Positions 42,699 to 51,368 of a stretch of 64,000 nucleotides of DNA are shown here, one piece after another. The notes under the pieces were generated by a model. The model had not been told where the DNA came from, ran no database searches, and saw only the letters and a list, made by a program, of their open reading frames with translations. Numbering within the stretch: the stretch's first letter is position 1; every line of letters starts with the position of its first letter. A program made the translations under genes and the position numbers. Origin of the DNA: Bin87 sp965203195 (GTDB lineage Bacteria > Chloroflexota > Dehalococcoidia > Lucifugimonadales > UBA3495); assembly GCA_965203195.1 (NCBI GenBank), contig OZ241860.1, positions 3,658,001-3,722,000 of the forward strand, read 5' to 3'.

Positions 42699-43220
42699 TT
42701 AACCATAGAATCCGGGGGCATAGCCCTCGTGGTTCATCAGCAGAGTGTGTATGGTTAGCGGCGATACGGCGAAATGCTCGGCGATTTGCTCCTGATTTTC
42801 CGCCGAGCGATCATTGTCAAGCATAGCGCGCACCGTTTCCCAAGGGCTCAGCAGTTCCGCAGCGAAAGCGCGTTGGGCTTTTTGCCGGTAGGTGTAGGAA
42901 CGGGTGGCGGGGGACAAGTTTTCGCGGGCAGTAAAGCCGCTGTCGGAAAACAAGCGGTCGCCAATCAACCGCGCGACGTCAAAGCGCCGTCCAGTATGTT
43001 GGCGCGGCCTGAGGACGACTCGGGGCCGGTTTGGCGGTAGGTGAAATACCCACGACAGACTGTTGGCGCTGTGGGCGGATGCGATGGTGGCGTCGTCCAT
43101 CCCGCCCAAGCAGGTTAACATATGGTCAGTGACTGGTTGGCCGGCCAGGCCGGCCTGCTGGCGGACGGCTTTGGCGGTGGCAGCGCCAATGCGCCAGGCC
43201 GGGGTCTGGCCCCAGGGCAT
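42699..43220 (-). CDS. ImmA/IrrE-like protein lacking the protease motif
   Basis: 173 residues. The C-terminal part, RQKAQRAFAAELLSPWETVRAML followed by IAEHFAVSPLTIHTLL, is the conserved ImmA/IrrE C-terminus (xxExxAxxFAAxLLxP ... VSxxxxxxxL). Where the zinc-protease HExxH should be, the sequence is ARLIGDRLF, so the catalytic and metal residues are absent. It may retain only a binding or regulatory role. Last gene of a three-gene minus-strand cassette, 28 bases behind the preceding gene. Confidence 0.72.
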   Translation of the reverse strand: MPWGQTPAWRIGAATAKAVRQQAGLAGQPVTDHMLTCLGGMDDATIASAHSANSLSWVFHLPPNRPRVVLRPRQHTGRRFDVARLIGDRLFSDSGFTARENLSPATRSYTYRQKAQRAFAAELLSPWETVRAMLDNDRSAENQEQIAEHFAVSPLTIHTLLMNHEGYAPGFYG

Positions 43221-43248
43221 CGTTACCGGGGCGGCCAGGCGGAAAGCG

Positions 43249-44004
43249 TCATCGGGGTTCAGATCGTTCCCCGCCGATTTGGTGGGCGGACAGCATATTG
43301 TGGGCGGCGCCGGTTGCCAGTTCGTTCAAGGCGTTTTCGCCGACCAGATCCGCGTTTTTGAGCAGATTGGAGATGTACTCGTCCCCTTTTTCGTCAGGGT
43401 CAAAGCCCAGCAGCGCCTCGAGGCGCCGGAAGCGGCCAATCTCCGGGTCGCTGCGTTCCTGGCATAGGTCGTTCCATATTGCGTGAAGGTTGGTGTCGGC
43501 AAAGCTTTCTGCGTTCAGCCGTTCCAGCACAATGCCCACGAACCGGTCAACTGCGGATTCAAAGTCCATTGTCGGAACGGTAACCGGACGGCCCTCGAGG
43601 GCGCCCAGGTAGTAGAAAAGAGGGGTGTCGGACTGGTCGGATCCGGCCGAGGTTAGGCTGCTCTGGAAGCCGTCCGACCAGATGGTGATGTCCGGCCAGT
43701 GATAGCCCTCGCCGGCGGCCGGTAGGCAGTGGGCCAGATTCCATTCGAAACCGGACGGGCTGCCGGGCGCGAGCCGGGGTTCCCAGCGCAGCCGCCACCA
43801 GTTCCAAACCAGCCATTCCGCCAGATGATAGCCTGAAATGTAGGGGCCGCGGTCGTAATGGCGGGCGTCATCATCGTCGACCCGGATGGCGGCAGTCAGC
43901 AAATGGCCGGCGGCAGTCAGCTCCAGTTTGCCGAAGGCGACGCGCTCCAGAGCCGGGCCTTGGTCAAACCGCGCCGGCGTGAGGTAAATTTGCATAGTGG
44001 TCAT
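43249..44004 (-). CDS. hypothetical protein of an IrrE-like cassette
   Basis: 251 residues, not recognised. N-terminal strands (MQIYLTPARFDQG; LELTAAGHLLTAAIRVDDDD) are followed by an aromatic block with EWLVWNWWRLRWEP and HCLPAAGEGYHWPDITIWSDG, then a helical half with FVGIVLERLNAE and LEALLGFDPDEKGDEYI. No signal or membrane segment. ATG 44004 overlaps the upstream stop (ATGA) with GGAG nine bases earlier. Conserved pairing with an ImmA/IrrE domain encoded downstream suggests the two act together, possibly as split parts of one larger protein. Confidence 0.6.
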   Translation of the reverse strand: MTTMQIYLTPARFDQGPALERVAFGKLELTAAGHLLTAAIRVDDDDARHYDRGPYISGYHLAEWLVWNWWRLRWEPRLAPGSPSGFEWNLAHCLPAAGEGYHWPDITIWSDGFQSSLTSAGSDQSDTPLFYYLGALEGRPVTVPTMDFESAVDRFVGIVLERLNAESFADTNLHAIWNDLCQERSDPEIGRFRRLEALLGFDPDEKGDEYISNLLKNADLVGENALNELATGAAHNMLSAHQIGGERSEPR

Positions 44005-44435
44005 CGTGATGCACTCCGCCGGCGCCACTCGGCAATGACATACTCACGGTTGGGGGCTGTGCGGTTCAGGCGGTAGCCGTGGTAGGTGGCGCCGTCGTCG
44101 CCGAGCATTGCCTCGTAAGCCTGGCCAGCGTCGTCAACGGCCCAGACCCGTTTGGGAAGGCCCCGTTCCAGATGGTCGCTCACCATAGCAAGCCGTATGC
44201 CGGAGCGAAAAAGCCGGGTTGCTTCCAGGAGGGATATTGGACGCAGGTCGTCGCAAAGCGATTTATCGGGACGGGGGCAAGGCGCAAAGCCATAGCCCGG
44301 GGAGCGGCGGCTTTTATGATAGCACACGCCGGTATAGCGCGCCTGGCATAGCCTATCCAGAGTTTCGCCGCTGACGGAGTCCGGCGAGGCAACTCTGCGG
44401 CTAGGGTCGTTGGGCTGCCCCTTGCGACTTGGCAT
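44001..44435 (-). CDS. hypothetical protein, first gene of IrrE-like cassette
   Basis: 144 residues. The C-terminal half reads KSLCDDLRPISLLEATRLFRSGIRLAMVSDHLERGLPKRVWAVDDAGQAYEAMLG ... YHGYRLNR, a compact alpha/beta domain without a known catalytic motif. The N-terminal 45 residues are basic and Cys-containing (YTGVCYHKSRRSPGYGFAPCPRP). It is translationally coupled by ATGA to the next gene. Function unknown; toxin or adaptor roles are both possible. Confidence 0.6.
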   Translation of the reverse strand: MPSRKGQPNDPSRRVASPDSVSGETLDRLCQARYTGVCYHKSRRSPGYGFAPCPRPDKSLCDDLRPISLLEATRLFRSGIRLAMVSDHLERGLPKRVWAVDDAGQAYEAMLGDDGATYHGYRLNRTAPNREYVIAEWRRRSASR

Positions 44436-44490
44436 AGCGCGGCTCCCTGCCGGAAGCGGTATGCTTGCGTCTCGCCGGCGCCGGCGGGCG

Positions 44491-45105
44491 TTAGTCGGCG
44501 TTGCCGCCGGCGGGCAGCAGGCGATGCACCCGGTCGGCGGTTAGGTCAGCGCAAGCAGGGTCGATCAGTCGGAGATGTGGTTCATTGATTGGCTGCCAGC
44601 CGGGTTTCATCCATTCGTACACATCGCGCCAGGTTTTGGCAGCGTCAGTGGGATCCGGGGGCGGCTGGCGGGCGGACATACGCTGCAATATGATTTCCTC
44701 CGGCGGGTCCAGGTGTACCCGAACCGGGGTTATGCCGTGTTTTTGGGAGATGGATTCCAGAGGCGCGCGGCCCCAGGAGCGGAGGGCGGTGGAATCGAAC
44801 ACCACTTTTTGTCCTTGCGCCAGCAATTCGTCGGCGCGCCGGAACAAGGCGGTGAACAGGCGCTGGTTTTCCGGGCCGTCGTAACGGGGCTGGCCTTTGA
44901 CGATGGCGCGTCTGATGGAGTCGCTGTTCAAGACGACGGCGGCGGCGCGCTCCGCTACCAGGTGGCTGAAGTAGGTTTTGCCACTGCCGGGCAGGCCGTA
45001 GAGTATCACCAGCCCCGGCGGGCCGGGATCCGCCGCTGGCGGCGACAGGTCGCGGACAATCGGCAAGTCGCGCTCAACGGCGGCGGCGGTTTCGTCGGTA
45101 CGCAT
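44491..45105 (-). CDS. AAA_33/zeta-toxin-like P-loop kinase
   Basis: 204 residues. Walker A GLPGSGKT at 37-44, then VVLNSDSIRRAI, VVFDSTALRSWGRAPL and RVHLDPPEEIILQRMSAR, the P-loop/DxD/RxxxR layout of small-molecule kinases such as Pnkp-like and predicted kinases (COG0645/AAA_33). Zeta toxins share this fold, but the specific UNAG-binding residues are not evident and there is no epsilon gene. It would phosphorylate an unknown metabolite or nucleic-acid end. It sits 12 bases after the MFS gene. Confidence 0.78.
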   Translation of the reverse strand: MRTDETAAAVERDLPIVRDLSPPAADPGPPGLVILYGLPGSGKTYFSHLVAERAAAVVLNSDSIRRAIVKGQPRYDGPENQRLFTALFRRADELLAQGQKVVFDSTALRSWGRAPLESISQKHGITPVRVHLDPPEEIILQRMSARQPPPDPTDAAKTWRDVYEWMKPGWQPINEPHLRLIDPACADLTADRVHRLLPAGGNAD

Positions 45106-45117
45106 AGGTACATTCCG

Positions 45118-46644
45118 TCAGTCTCCGTCGCCATTGCCGCCGGCAGCACTGGCAGGCGCCGTATGCGCGGCAACCTGGGGCTTGGCCGAGGCACCACGGA
45201 ATTCCGGCGGCAGATGCTCTTCCCAATCCGGCATTTGATGCCTGTGCGTGGAGGGCAGGAACAAAATGGCAATTACTCCGCCCAGGCTCATCACAAAGGA
45301 CAGTAGGATGGTCCAGCAATAGGGGTTGTCCAGAATGACCGGGAACCCCAACTGCCGCACGCCGATGAGCAACAGGCTACCCAACCCGGCGCCGGAGGCC
45401 ATTCCGGCCCCGGCCCCCATCATCTGGAACCCATACGCGCTGCCGATTGGGGCGTTGCCGTAGTACTGGCGGTTGATGATGGGGAAGGCGGACATTTCGC
45501 CGCCGAAGCCGATGCCGAACAAAACGGCGAATAGGTAGAACATCCAGGGATCGGTGGCGAACAGCAGAATTGCCACCGGCGCGAATTGTAGGGCAAAACA
45601 GACAGCCATCACCCACTTGCTGCCCAGGAGGTCGGCGGCGATGGGGACGCCGAAGCGGGTGACGGTGCTAACTAGGCTCATGGCGGCCGCGGCCCCGGCT
45701 CCAATGGCAGTGGCTGTCAGCAGGGCCGGATCCTGCACGCCTTGGTAGCCCTCCGCCGGTTGCAGGGCATCCACTACCATAACGGGCAGGAACACGATAA
45801 CGATGCTGTGTCCGGCGCAGCCCCAATAGTGGATCCCGATCAAATTCCAGAAAGCTGGGGTCTTGCGCACCTGTTGCAGGAATACCCGCGCTCGCGCTTT
45901 GGCACTAGCCCCGGTGGTTGGCACTGCCCGCACTTGCTCGTTGGGATCTGCGCCCAACTGCCGCATCCCCACATCGGCCGGCGAGTTGTGGAACAGCCGG
46001 GTCAGCAGCAGCAAGATAACCCCGCCCAAGATGCCCGGCACCCAAAATGCCATCCGCAGGCCGATGCTGTCCGCGCTGAAAAGCGGGAACGACTCGGCCC
46101 ACGCCACGCCACCGCCCACGGAAAAATATGCCACCAGGCCGAGCATTATGGGCGGTGCAATCACCGGGCCAAACCCCTGGGAAGACTGCAATATCCCCAT
46201 ACCCAACCCCAAGTGGCGGCGGAACCAGGAAGTAACCGCCACGGTGAGGGGCACCTGGAATATCCCCATTGATGCGCTGAGCAGCACGCCGAAAAAGAGG
46301 TACAGGTGCCAGATTTCGGTCATCAAGCCGGTGAGCAGCATCCCGACGATATACAACGACGCGCCTAGCGTCATCGTGAAGCGCGCTCCGTAGCGGTCGC
46401 CCAGCCAGCCAGCCGGTGGCCCGAATATACCGGAAACCACCCACTGCAACGAAAAGGCCAGCAGAATCAGGCCCTCGCTCCAGCCAAATACCTCGGCGAC
46501 TATCGGCACCAGGGCCGGGAAGGACATCCGAAAGGACGAGGACACGAGGCGCATCAACGCCGTCAGGATCACGATCACCCAAGCGTAGTGGATGCGCTGA
46601 CCGGCAATCGCAAAATCGGCCGGGCGCAGGTTCAATGTGGTCAT
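45118..46644 (-). CDS. MFS transporter, oxalate/formate-antiporter-like
   Basis: 508 residues with twelve hydrophobic segments. The cytoplasmic loop 2-3 motif GWLGDRYGARFTM is a good MFS signature A, and SWFRRHLGLGMGILQSSQGFGPVIAPP is the monocarboxylate/OFA-type helix-4/5 block. A long central loop (about 220-255) and a soluble Pro/Ala/Gly-rich C-terminal tail of ~40 residues are present. It probably exchanges organic anions across the inner membrane; substrate uncertain. ATG 46644; the kinase gene follows closely. Confidence 0.88.
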   Translation of the reverse strand: MTTLNLRPADFAIAGQRIHYAWVIVILTALMRLVSSSFRMSFPALVPIVAEVFGWSEGLILLAFSLQWVVSGIFGPPAGWLGDRYGARFTMTLGASLYIVGMLLTGLMTEIWHLYLFFGVLLSASMGIFQVPLTVAVTSWFRRHLGLGMGILQSSQGFGPVIAPPIMLGLVAYFSVGGGVAWAESFPLFSADSIGLRMAFWVPGILGGVILLLLTRLFHNSPADVGMRQLGADPNEQVRAVPTTGASAKARARVFLQQVRKTPAFWNLIGIHYWGCAGHSIVIVFLPVMVVDALQPAEGYQGVQDPALLTATAIGAGAAAAMSLVSTVTRFGVPIAADLLGSKWVMAVCFALQFAPVAILLFATDPWMFYLFAVLFGIGFGGEMSAFPIINRQYYGNAPIGSAYGFQMMGAGAGMASGAGLGSLLLIGVRQLGFPVILDNPYCWTILLSFVMSLGGVIAILFLPSTHRHQMPDWEEHLPPEFRGASAKPQVAAHTAPASAAGGNGDGD

Positions 46645-46954
46645 AATGTTCTCTCCCCTGGCGGCGCAGTATGCTACCGATATTAACGCCGTGTCAAGGG
46701 AAATTGAGGCGCCGCTGTTATTCGGGGCGGCGATGGCGGGGAAATGCGGCCCCGGAAGTGTGGCCCCGGATATGCGGCTTGGGAAATGCCGCCTCGGGGA
46801 CGGCAGAGCCGAAAGTAGCGATGTGGTGATACTATGGGCACAGGTCGGCGGCTGCCGGGTATTGGATGGTGGTTGTCCTGATACCTGTGTGGAGCGGCCG
46901 GGGGTGGCAAGCGCCTAGCCTACCCCAAGCGGGTAGGCGGGAGAGGCCGCAGGG
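46645..46954. other. intergenic region with hairpin
   Basis: Gene-free stretch between the divergent MFS and membrane-protein genes. A GCCTACCC/GGGTAGGC hairpin (46918-46938) lies just before the downstream promoter; nothing else is recognised. Confidence 0.5.
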
Positions 46955-46984
46955 TTGGCATTGCTGGCCGGCCTGTGGTACAAA
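46955..46984 (+). promoter_or_regulatory. promoter of the small membrane-protein gene
   Basis: TTGGCA and TACAAA are 18 bases apart, with a TG one base before the -10 (extended -10). Transcription would begin close to the SD of the gene at 47000. Confidence 0.55.
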
Positions 46985-46999
46985 AAAATAGGAGCGCGC

Positions 47000-47497
47000 A
47001 TGGCGAATCAGCAGAGGCAGCCCGGTTTCCTGCAACGCATACCGCTGGAGAGCATATCGCCCCGGCTGGCCCCCTGGGGGTTGGCCCTGCACGCGGGGCT
47101 GACTTTGGGCGGTTCGGCCTGGGGCATCCGGGAGGCGCTGGTCAACGGCGGCTACGCCGTGGCTTACGAGCTTTACCAGGCGATCGGCATCAATACGCTG
47201 CTGGCCTTTGGGTTGTCCACGGCCACGGTAGTCACCACGGCGGAGGTTATTGACAGCATCATGGTTATCGCGCATTTTGTTGGCAAGCGGATGAAGGCCC
47301 AGGGCATCGCCGAGGGCATTGAGCAGGGCCGCACCGAGGGCATTGAGCGGGGACGCACGGAGGGCGTGGCTGAAGGCGCGGCCCGGAAGGAGGCGGAAGT
47401 GGCGCAGTGGTACGCCCGCCTGCTGGACGCTCACCCGGAACTGAAAGACGCCATTGAACCGCCGCCCATTGGGGACGCCAAACCCAAAGCGGAGTGA
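47000..47497 (+). CDS. small membrane protein with EGI-x-GRTEG repeats, intact copy
   Basis: 165 residues. Two hydrophobic segments (APWGLALHAGLTLGGSAWGI; AVAYELYQAIGINTLLAFGL) then an amphipathic VIDSIMVIAHFVGKRM helix are followed by short EGIxxGRTEG repeats (about 108-130) of a coiled, charged type and a C-terminal helix with AQWYARLLDAHPELKDAI. The repeat tail resembles the low-complexity AEG/GxxEG repeats of Rpn-type or transposase-associated proteins, but no nuclease core is present. ATG 47000 follows AGGAG. Two further copies, one interrupted and one truncated, follow. Confidence 0.7.
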   Translation: MANQQRQPGFLQRIPLESISPRLAPWGLALHAGLTLGGSAWGIREALVNGGYAVAYELYQAIGINTLLAFGLSTATVVTTAEVIDSIMVIAHFVGKRMKAQGIAEGIEQGRTEGIERGRTEGVAEGAARKEAEVAQWYARLLDAHPELKDAIEPPPIGDAKPKAE

Positions 47498-47524
47498 CGC
47501 TGTGGGGACGGGTCGGAGAGCAGA

Positions 47525-47698
47525 TTGCCCCGGCTGGCGCGCTGGGGGTTGGCCCGGCACGCGGTGCTGACTTTGGGCGGTTCGGCCTGGGGCATACGGG
47601 AGGCGCTGGTTAGCGGCGGCTACGCCGTGGCTTACGAGCTTTACCAGGCGATCGGCATCAATACGCTGCTGGCCTTTGGGTTGTCCACGGCCACGGTA
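47525..47698 (+). pseudogene. second copy of the membrane-protein gene, 5' part
   Basis: Starts with a TTG behind GGAG and reads LARWGLARHAVLTLGG ... LLAFGLSTATV, matching residues about 21-77 of the intact copy. It is cut at 47698 by an IS5-like element. The 3' part continues at 50176. Confidence 0.85.
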
Positions 47699-48508
47699 GG
47701 TCGTGTTGACATTTTGGTGTTATCATTGCGGCATGGCAAACTTGGAACTGACATCCTACCAATGGGACAAAATCCTCACCTTCCTCCGCAGCCGCTCCGA
47801 CCTCTACGTCGGCTGTGAAACCGATTGCCGCCGTTTCGTTGCCGCCGTACTTTGGATTGCCCGCTCCGGCGCGCCGTGGCGAATGTTGCCTGCGGAATAC
47901 GGCAAATGGAACTCCATCTACCGACGCTATGCCAACTGGCGCGACCGCGGCATCTGGGCCGCGCTCCACCAGCGCCTGGCCGATGACCCGGACACCGAGT
48001 ATCTGATCATTGACAGCGCCATCGTCCGCGCCCATCCCGACGCCGCCGGCGCCCCTAAAAAGGGGGCGGTCAAGACGCCCAGGCGTTAGGACGCAGTCGG
48101 GGCGGGTTCAGTACCAAAGTGCACATCACAGTGGACGGACTGGGCAATCCTTTGCGTTTTATCCTGACGGGAGGCCAGGAGAATGACATTGCCCAGGCCG
48201 AAGCGCTGCTGTCCGGCTACGCCGGCGAGTATGTGATTGCGGATAAAGGGTACGATGCCCGGTGGCTGCGGGAGTGGATTGCGGAGTTGGGGATGACGGC
48301 GGTGATACCGGGGCGTTCCAACCGGAAGGTGACAATCGTGTATGATCCGGATTTGTACGGTGAGCGTCATTTGGTGGAGTGCTTTATTGGCAAAGTGAAG
48401 CGCTACCGGCGGGTGTTCACCCGGTTTGAGAAGTTGGGCCGCCGCTACTTGGGGTTTTGGCATTTTGCGGCAGCCCTCATCTGGCTACGCTGAAATGTCA
48501 ACACGGCT
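47699..48508 (+). mobile_element. IS5-family (IS427-like) element, copy A
   Basis: 810 bases with terminal repeats GGTCGTGTTGACATTT and AAATGTCAACACGGCT, target duplication TA (47697-47698; 48509-48510). The 3' TA is shared with copy B. Ends differ by one base from the other copies. Confidence 0.93.
47733..48493 (+). CDS. IS427-type transposase, two frames joined by -1 frameshift (copy A)
   Basis: OrfA (47733-48089) carries the helix-turn-helix region, LWIARSGAPWRMLPAEYGKW and the first DDE Asp in IIDSAIVRAH. The OrfB frame continues ALGRSRGGFSTKVH, then VDGLGNPL, the second Asp in VIADKGYDA and the Glu in LVECFIGKVKRYRR. The frames join by a -1 slip on A5G5 at 48057-48066, giving KKGGQDAQALGRSRGGFS, as in other IS427 elements. 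DDE residues are intact, except that Thr follows the first Asp in other copies and Ala here. Confidence 0.9.
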
Positions 48509-48510
48509 TA

Positions 48511-49320
48511 GGCCGTGTTGACATTTTGGTGTTATCATTGCGGCATGGCAAACTTGGAACTGACATCCTACCAATGGGACAAAATCCTCACCTTCCTCCG
48601 CAGCCGCTCCGACCTCTACGTCGGCTGTGAAACCGATTGCCGCCGTTTCGTTACCGCCGTACTTTGGATTGCCCGCGCCGGCGCCCCCTGGCGAATGCTG
48701 CCTGCGGAATACGGCAAATGGAACTCCATCTACCGACGCTACGCCAACTGGTGCGACCGCGGCATCTGGACGGCGCTCCACCAACACTTGGCCGATGACC
48801 CGGACACTGAATACCTCATCATTGACAGTACCATTGTTCGCGCTCATCCCGACGCCGCCGGCGCCCCGAAAAAGGGGGCGGCCAGGACGCCCAGGCATTA
48901 GGGCGCAGTCGGGGCGGGTTCAGTACCAAAGTACACATCACAGTGGACGGGCTGGGCAATCCTTTGCGGTTCATCCTGACGGGAGGCCAGGAGAACGATA
49001 TTACCCAGGCCGAAGCGTTGCTGTCCGGTTATGCCGGCGAGTATGTGATTGCGGACAAGGGATACGATGCCCGGTGGCTGCGGGAGTGGATTGCGGAGTT
49101 GGGGATGACGGCGGTGATACCGGGGCGTTCCAACCGGAAGGTAGTGGTGGTGTATGACCCGGACCTGTACGGCGAGCGTCATTTGGTGGAGTGCTTTATT
49201 GGCAAGGTGAAGCGCTACCGGCGGGTGTTCACCCGGTTTGAGAAATTGAGCCGGCGCTACTTGGGGTTTTGGCATTTTGCGGCGGCCCTCATCTGGCTAC
49301 GCTGAAATGTCAACACGGCC
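48511..49320 (+). mobile_element. IS5-family (IS427-like) element, copy B
   Basis: 810 bases with perfect 16-bp ends GGCCGTGTTGACATTT/AAATGTCAACACGGCC, separated from copy A only by a shared TA and followed by TA (49321-49322). Nearly identical to copies A, C and D. Confidence 0.93.
48545..49305 (+). CDS. IS427-type transposase, -1 frameshift (copy B)
   Basis: Same organisation as copy A with slippage run A5G5 at 48869-48878. The DDE triad is DST (IIDSTIVRAH), D of ADKGYDA and E of LVECFIGK. Substitutions relative to copy A are mostly silent or conservative, suggesting recent activity. Confidence 0.9.
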
Positions 49321-49334
49321 TAGTGACCACAGCG

Positions 49335-50167
49335 GGTATTTTCAACACGCGCTGGCATTGGATTTTTGGCCCCGCCGCGGACGCAAACACAACAACGCCA
49401 GCGAACCACGCAGCGCCCACACCTGCTTCGTGTAGCCCGTCGTGGCCCGCGCCAATCGCTTCAACCGCCCGCGATACTCCGAATGCAATCCCTCGTTCCG
49501 GTTCGCCAGCTTGCCCTTGCCCACTATGCGCCGCTCCGCCGGCAGCCAGCTCCCGTACACACCGTAGTCATCGCTGTAATACCGCTCCGCCTCCGGCAAC
49601 CGCTCGTACAACCGCAGAAAGGTTTCACCACTGCGGTCGCCCACCTCAAAGTCCACGCACCGCCGGCCGTCAGGCAGCTCAATCACCGCCGTCCAGATCC
49701 ACACTTCCTGCCGCTTCTTGCCATGTCGCGCCTGCTGATAAGTCCACATCTCGTCAAAAGATATGGCCGGCACGACACCCCATCGCTGGCGCTGCATGGT
49801 CACCCAAGCCCAAATCATCAGGGCCCACCGGACTTTTTTTTGACCCATTCGTACACCGTCCCCAGCTTGACCTCCAGAACCCGGCTGATGGCGGCTATGG
49901 CCATGCCTTCGCCGTACATATCGATGGCCTGTTCTTTGACCTGTTCCGAGTAGTAATGGCGGTTGCCATCGGGCGTGAAGCGGTAGTGGCAGAGGCGGCA
50001 GCGGTAGGTTTGCTTGCCCCGGGAATGTCCGTCTTTGGGCAGCCAGTTGGAGCCGCAGTGGGGGCACTGGAGATCGTCGCGGTAGGAGCGGGCGGCGGCC
50101 ATGGGATTACCTCCGGCAGTGGCAAAATCCGGCCCCAATTATATCACCAGCGCGTGCTGAAAATACC
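49335..50167 (-). mobile_element. IS1-family element, intact copy
   Basis: 833 bases with imperfect ends GGTATTTTCAACACGCGCTGG and CCAGCGCGTGCTGAAAATACC and a perfect 8-bp duplication CCACAGCG (49327-49334; 50168-50175). It sits in the second copy of the membrane-protein gene, 14 bases beyond IS5 copy B. GGT ends and 8-bp duplication fit IS1. Confidence 0.92.
49342..50102 (-). CDS. IS1-family transposase InsA-InsB (-1 frameshift)
   Basis: InsA runs from ATG 50102 (SD GGAGG) and has the IS1 zinc finger CPHCGSNWLPKDGHSRGKQTYRCRLCHYRF and a helix-turn-helix. Its frame stops soon after EWVKKKSGGP; a run of eight A at 49834-49841 allows a -1 slip to InsB, which reads VRWALMIWAWVT, FDEMWTY (first Asp), DDYGVYGSW and the terminal NRNEGLHSEYRGRLKRLARAT, the IS1 DDE and basic C-terminal blocks. 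All catalytic residues are present, so it is likely functional. Confidence 0.9.
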
Positions 50168-50175
50168 CCACAGCG

Positions 50176-50430
50176 GAGGTTATTGACAGCATCATGGTTA
50201 TCGCGCATTTTGTTGGCAAGCGGATGAAGGCCCAGGGCATTGCCGAGGGCATTGAGCGTGGGCGCACCGAGGGCGTGGCCGAGGGCATTGAGCAGGGGCG
50301 CACGGAGGGCGTGGCCCGGAAGGAGGCGGAAGTGGCGCAATGGTACGCCCGCCTGCTGGATGCTCACCCTGAACTGAAGGACGCCATTGAACCCCCGCCT
50401 ATCGGGGACGCCAAACCCAAAGCGGAGTGA
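50176..50430 (+). pseudogene. second copy of the membrane-protein gene, 3' part
   Basis: Reads GAGGTTATT onward as EVIDSIMVIAHFVGKRM, then EGI/GRTEG repeats and the AQWYARLLDAHPELKDAIEPPP end. Removing all three insertion sequences and one copy of each target duplication rejoins this to 47698 in frame as ATVVTTAEVIDS, the sequence of the intact copy. Confidence 0.88.
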
Positions 50431-50454
50431 CGCTGCGGGGACGGGGCGGAGGGC

Positions 50455-50551
50455 AGATCGCCCCGGCTGGCGCCCTGGGGGTTGGCCCGGCACGCCGCGC
50501 TGACTTGGGGCGGTTCGGCCTGGGGCATCCGGGATGCGATGGTCAATTGAA
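50455..50551 (+). pseudogene. third, truncated copy of the membrane-protein gene
   Basis: Reads SPRLAPWGLARHAALTWGGSAWGIRDAMVN and stops; the start and the last two thirds are missing. It shows that the gene was at least triplicated in tandem. Confidence 0.8.
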
Positions 50552-51173
50552 CTGCCGCCTATTTCGGGAGTGAAGGCCGAAGCGAGCTAACCGCCGGCGC
50601 GATAACCGGCGGGCGGCGGGCGCGGCAGTCTATCGCTCCGGGGCGTGCGCTTATCATCCGGCCGCCGACCGGGCGCGCATCCCGGCGGGCGGCTGGTCAG
50701 GCAGTTTATCGCTCCGGGGCGTGTCGTTAAAATGCTTGTTGTTCCGTCGCAAGCCGGGATACAGGCGTCCGGGCAATGGGGTGCCTAGCAAGCGGGGGCG
50801 GTTTCAGATTCGGGCCGGCATTGGGATGGTAGTGAATATGGCGCCGGAATGACGGCAAGACGCATTTGACGCATTTGACGACAGGCCCCGGGTGGTTGGG
50901 CCATAAGCCCGTGGCTCCCGTAGCTGGAGTCCAGAAGCGCCGCCGGATGCCGGCTTGAGCCGGGATGACGGGTGAATATCAAACCGCCCGAACAAAAATG
51001 CTACCAAATCAGCGGGAGTGACGCGGGTGCGCTTGACCGGCGGTGTGGGCGTGCGGTAGGGTGTTATCAAATCGCAAAAATGCAATGGCCGGTGGGACTG
51101 ACCTGCGCCGGGTCGGTTCCGCCGGTTTTTGGTCGGCGCCCGCTCCCCGGCGTTCCGGTCGGGGAGATTTTTA
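50552..51173. other. gene-free region upstream of phage module
   Basis: Contains a repeated TATCGCTCCGGGGCGTG (about 50630 and 50708) and an intergenic palindrome GCCGGCTTGAGCCGG (about 50949-50963). No terminase or portal fragment could be recognised in any frame. Confidence 0.5.
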
Positions 51174-51366
51174 TGATGAGGAACGGGGCGCGGAGGCGCC
51201 GGCTGCGGGAGGCGGACGCCGGCGCCGTCCGCCAGGGCGTTGGCGCCATGCCGCCGGAGGTATGGCGGCGGGAGGACGGGGCGGCAATCGGGGCGGCTAT
51301 CGCCGCTTCGCCGGCGCCGGCGATGATAGCTACGGCTATGGCGCCAATGCCGGTGGCGATGGTCAC
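51174..51366 (+). pseudogene. 5' part of prohead protease gene, cut by IS5 copy C
   Basis: From ATG 51174 the frame reads MMRNGARRRRLREADAGA and ends PAMIATAMAPMPVAMVT at the IS. Removing the IS and one TA continues it without a frame change into the 52179 frame, where PAMIATAMAPMP recurs: the IS landed in a tandem repeat of about 69 bases. Confidence 0.65.
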
Positions 51367-51368
51367 TA

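Noticed and set aside
44491..45105. P-loop protein as a zeta toxin
   Set aside because: No epsilon antitoxin gene and no clear UNAG-binding residues; the generic AAA_33 kinase call is safer.
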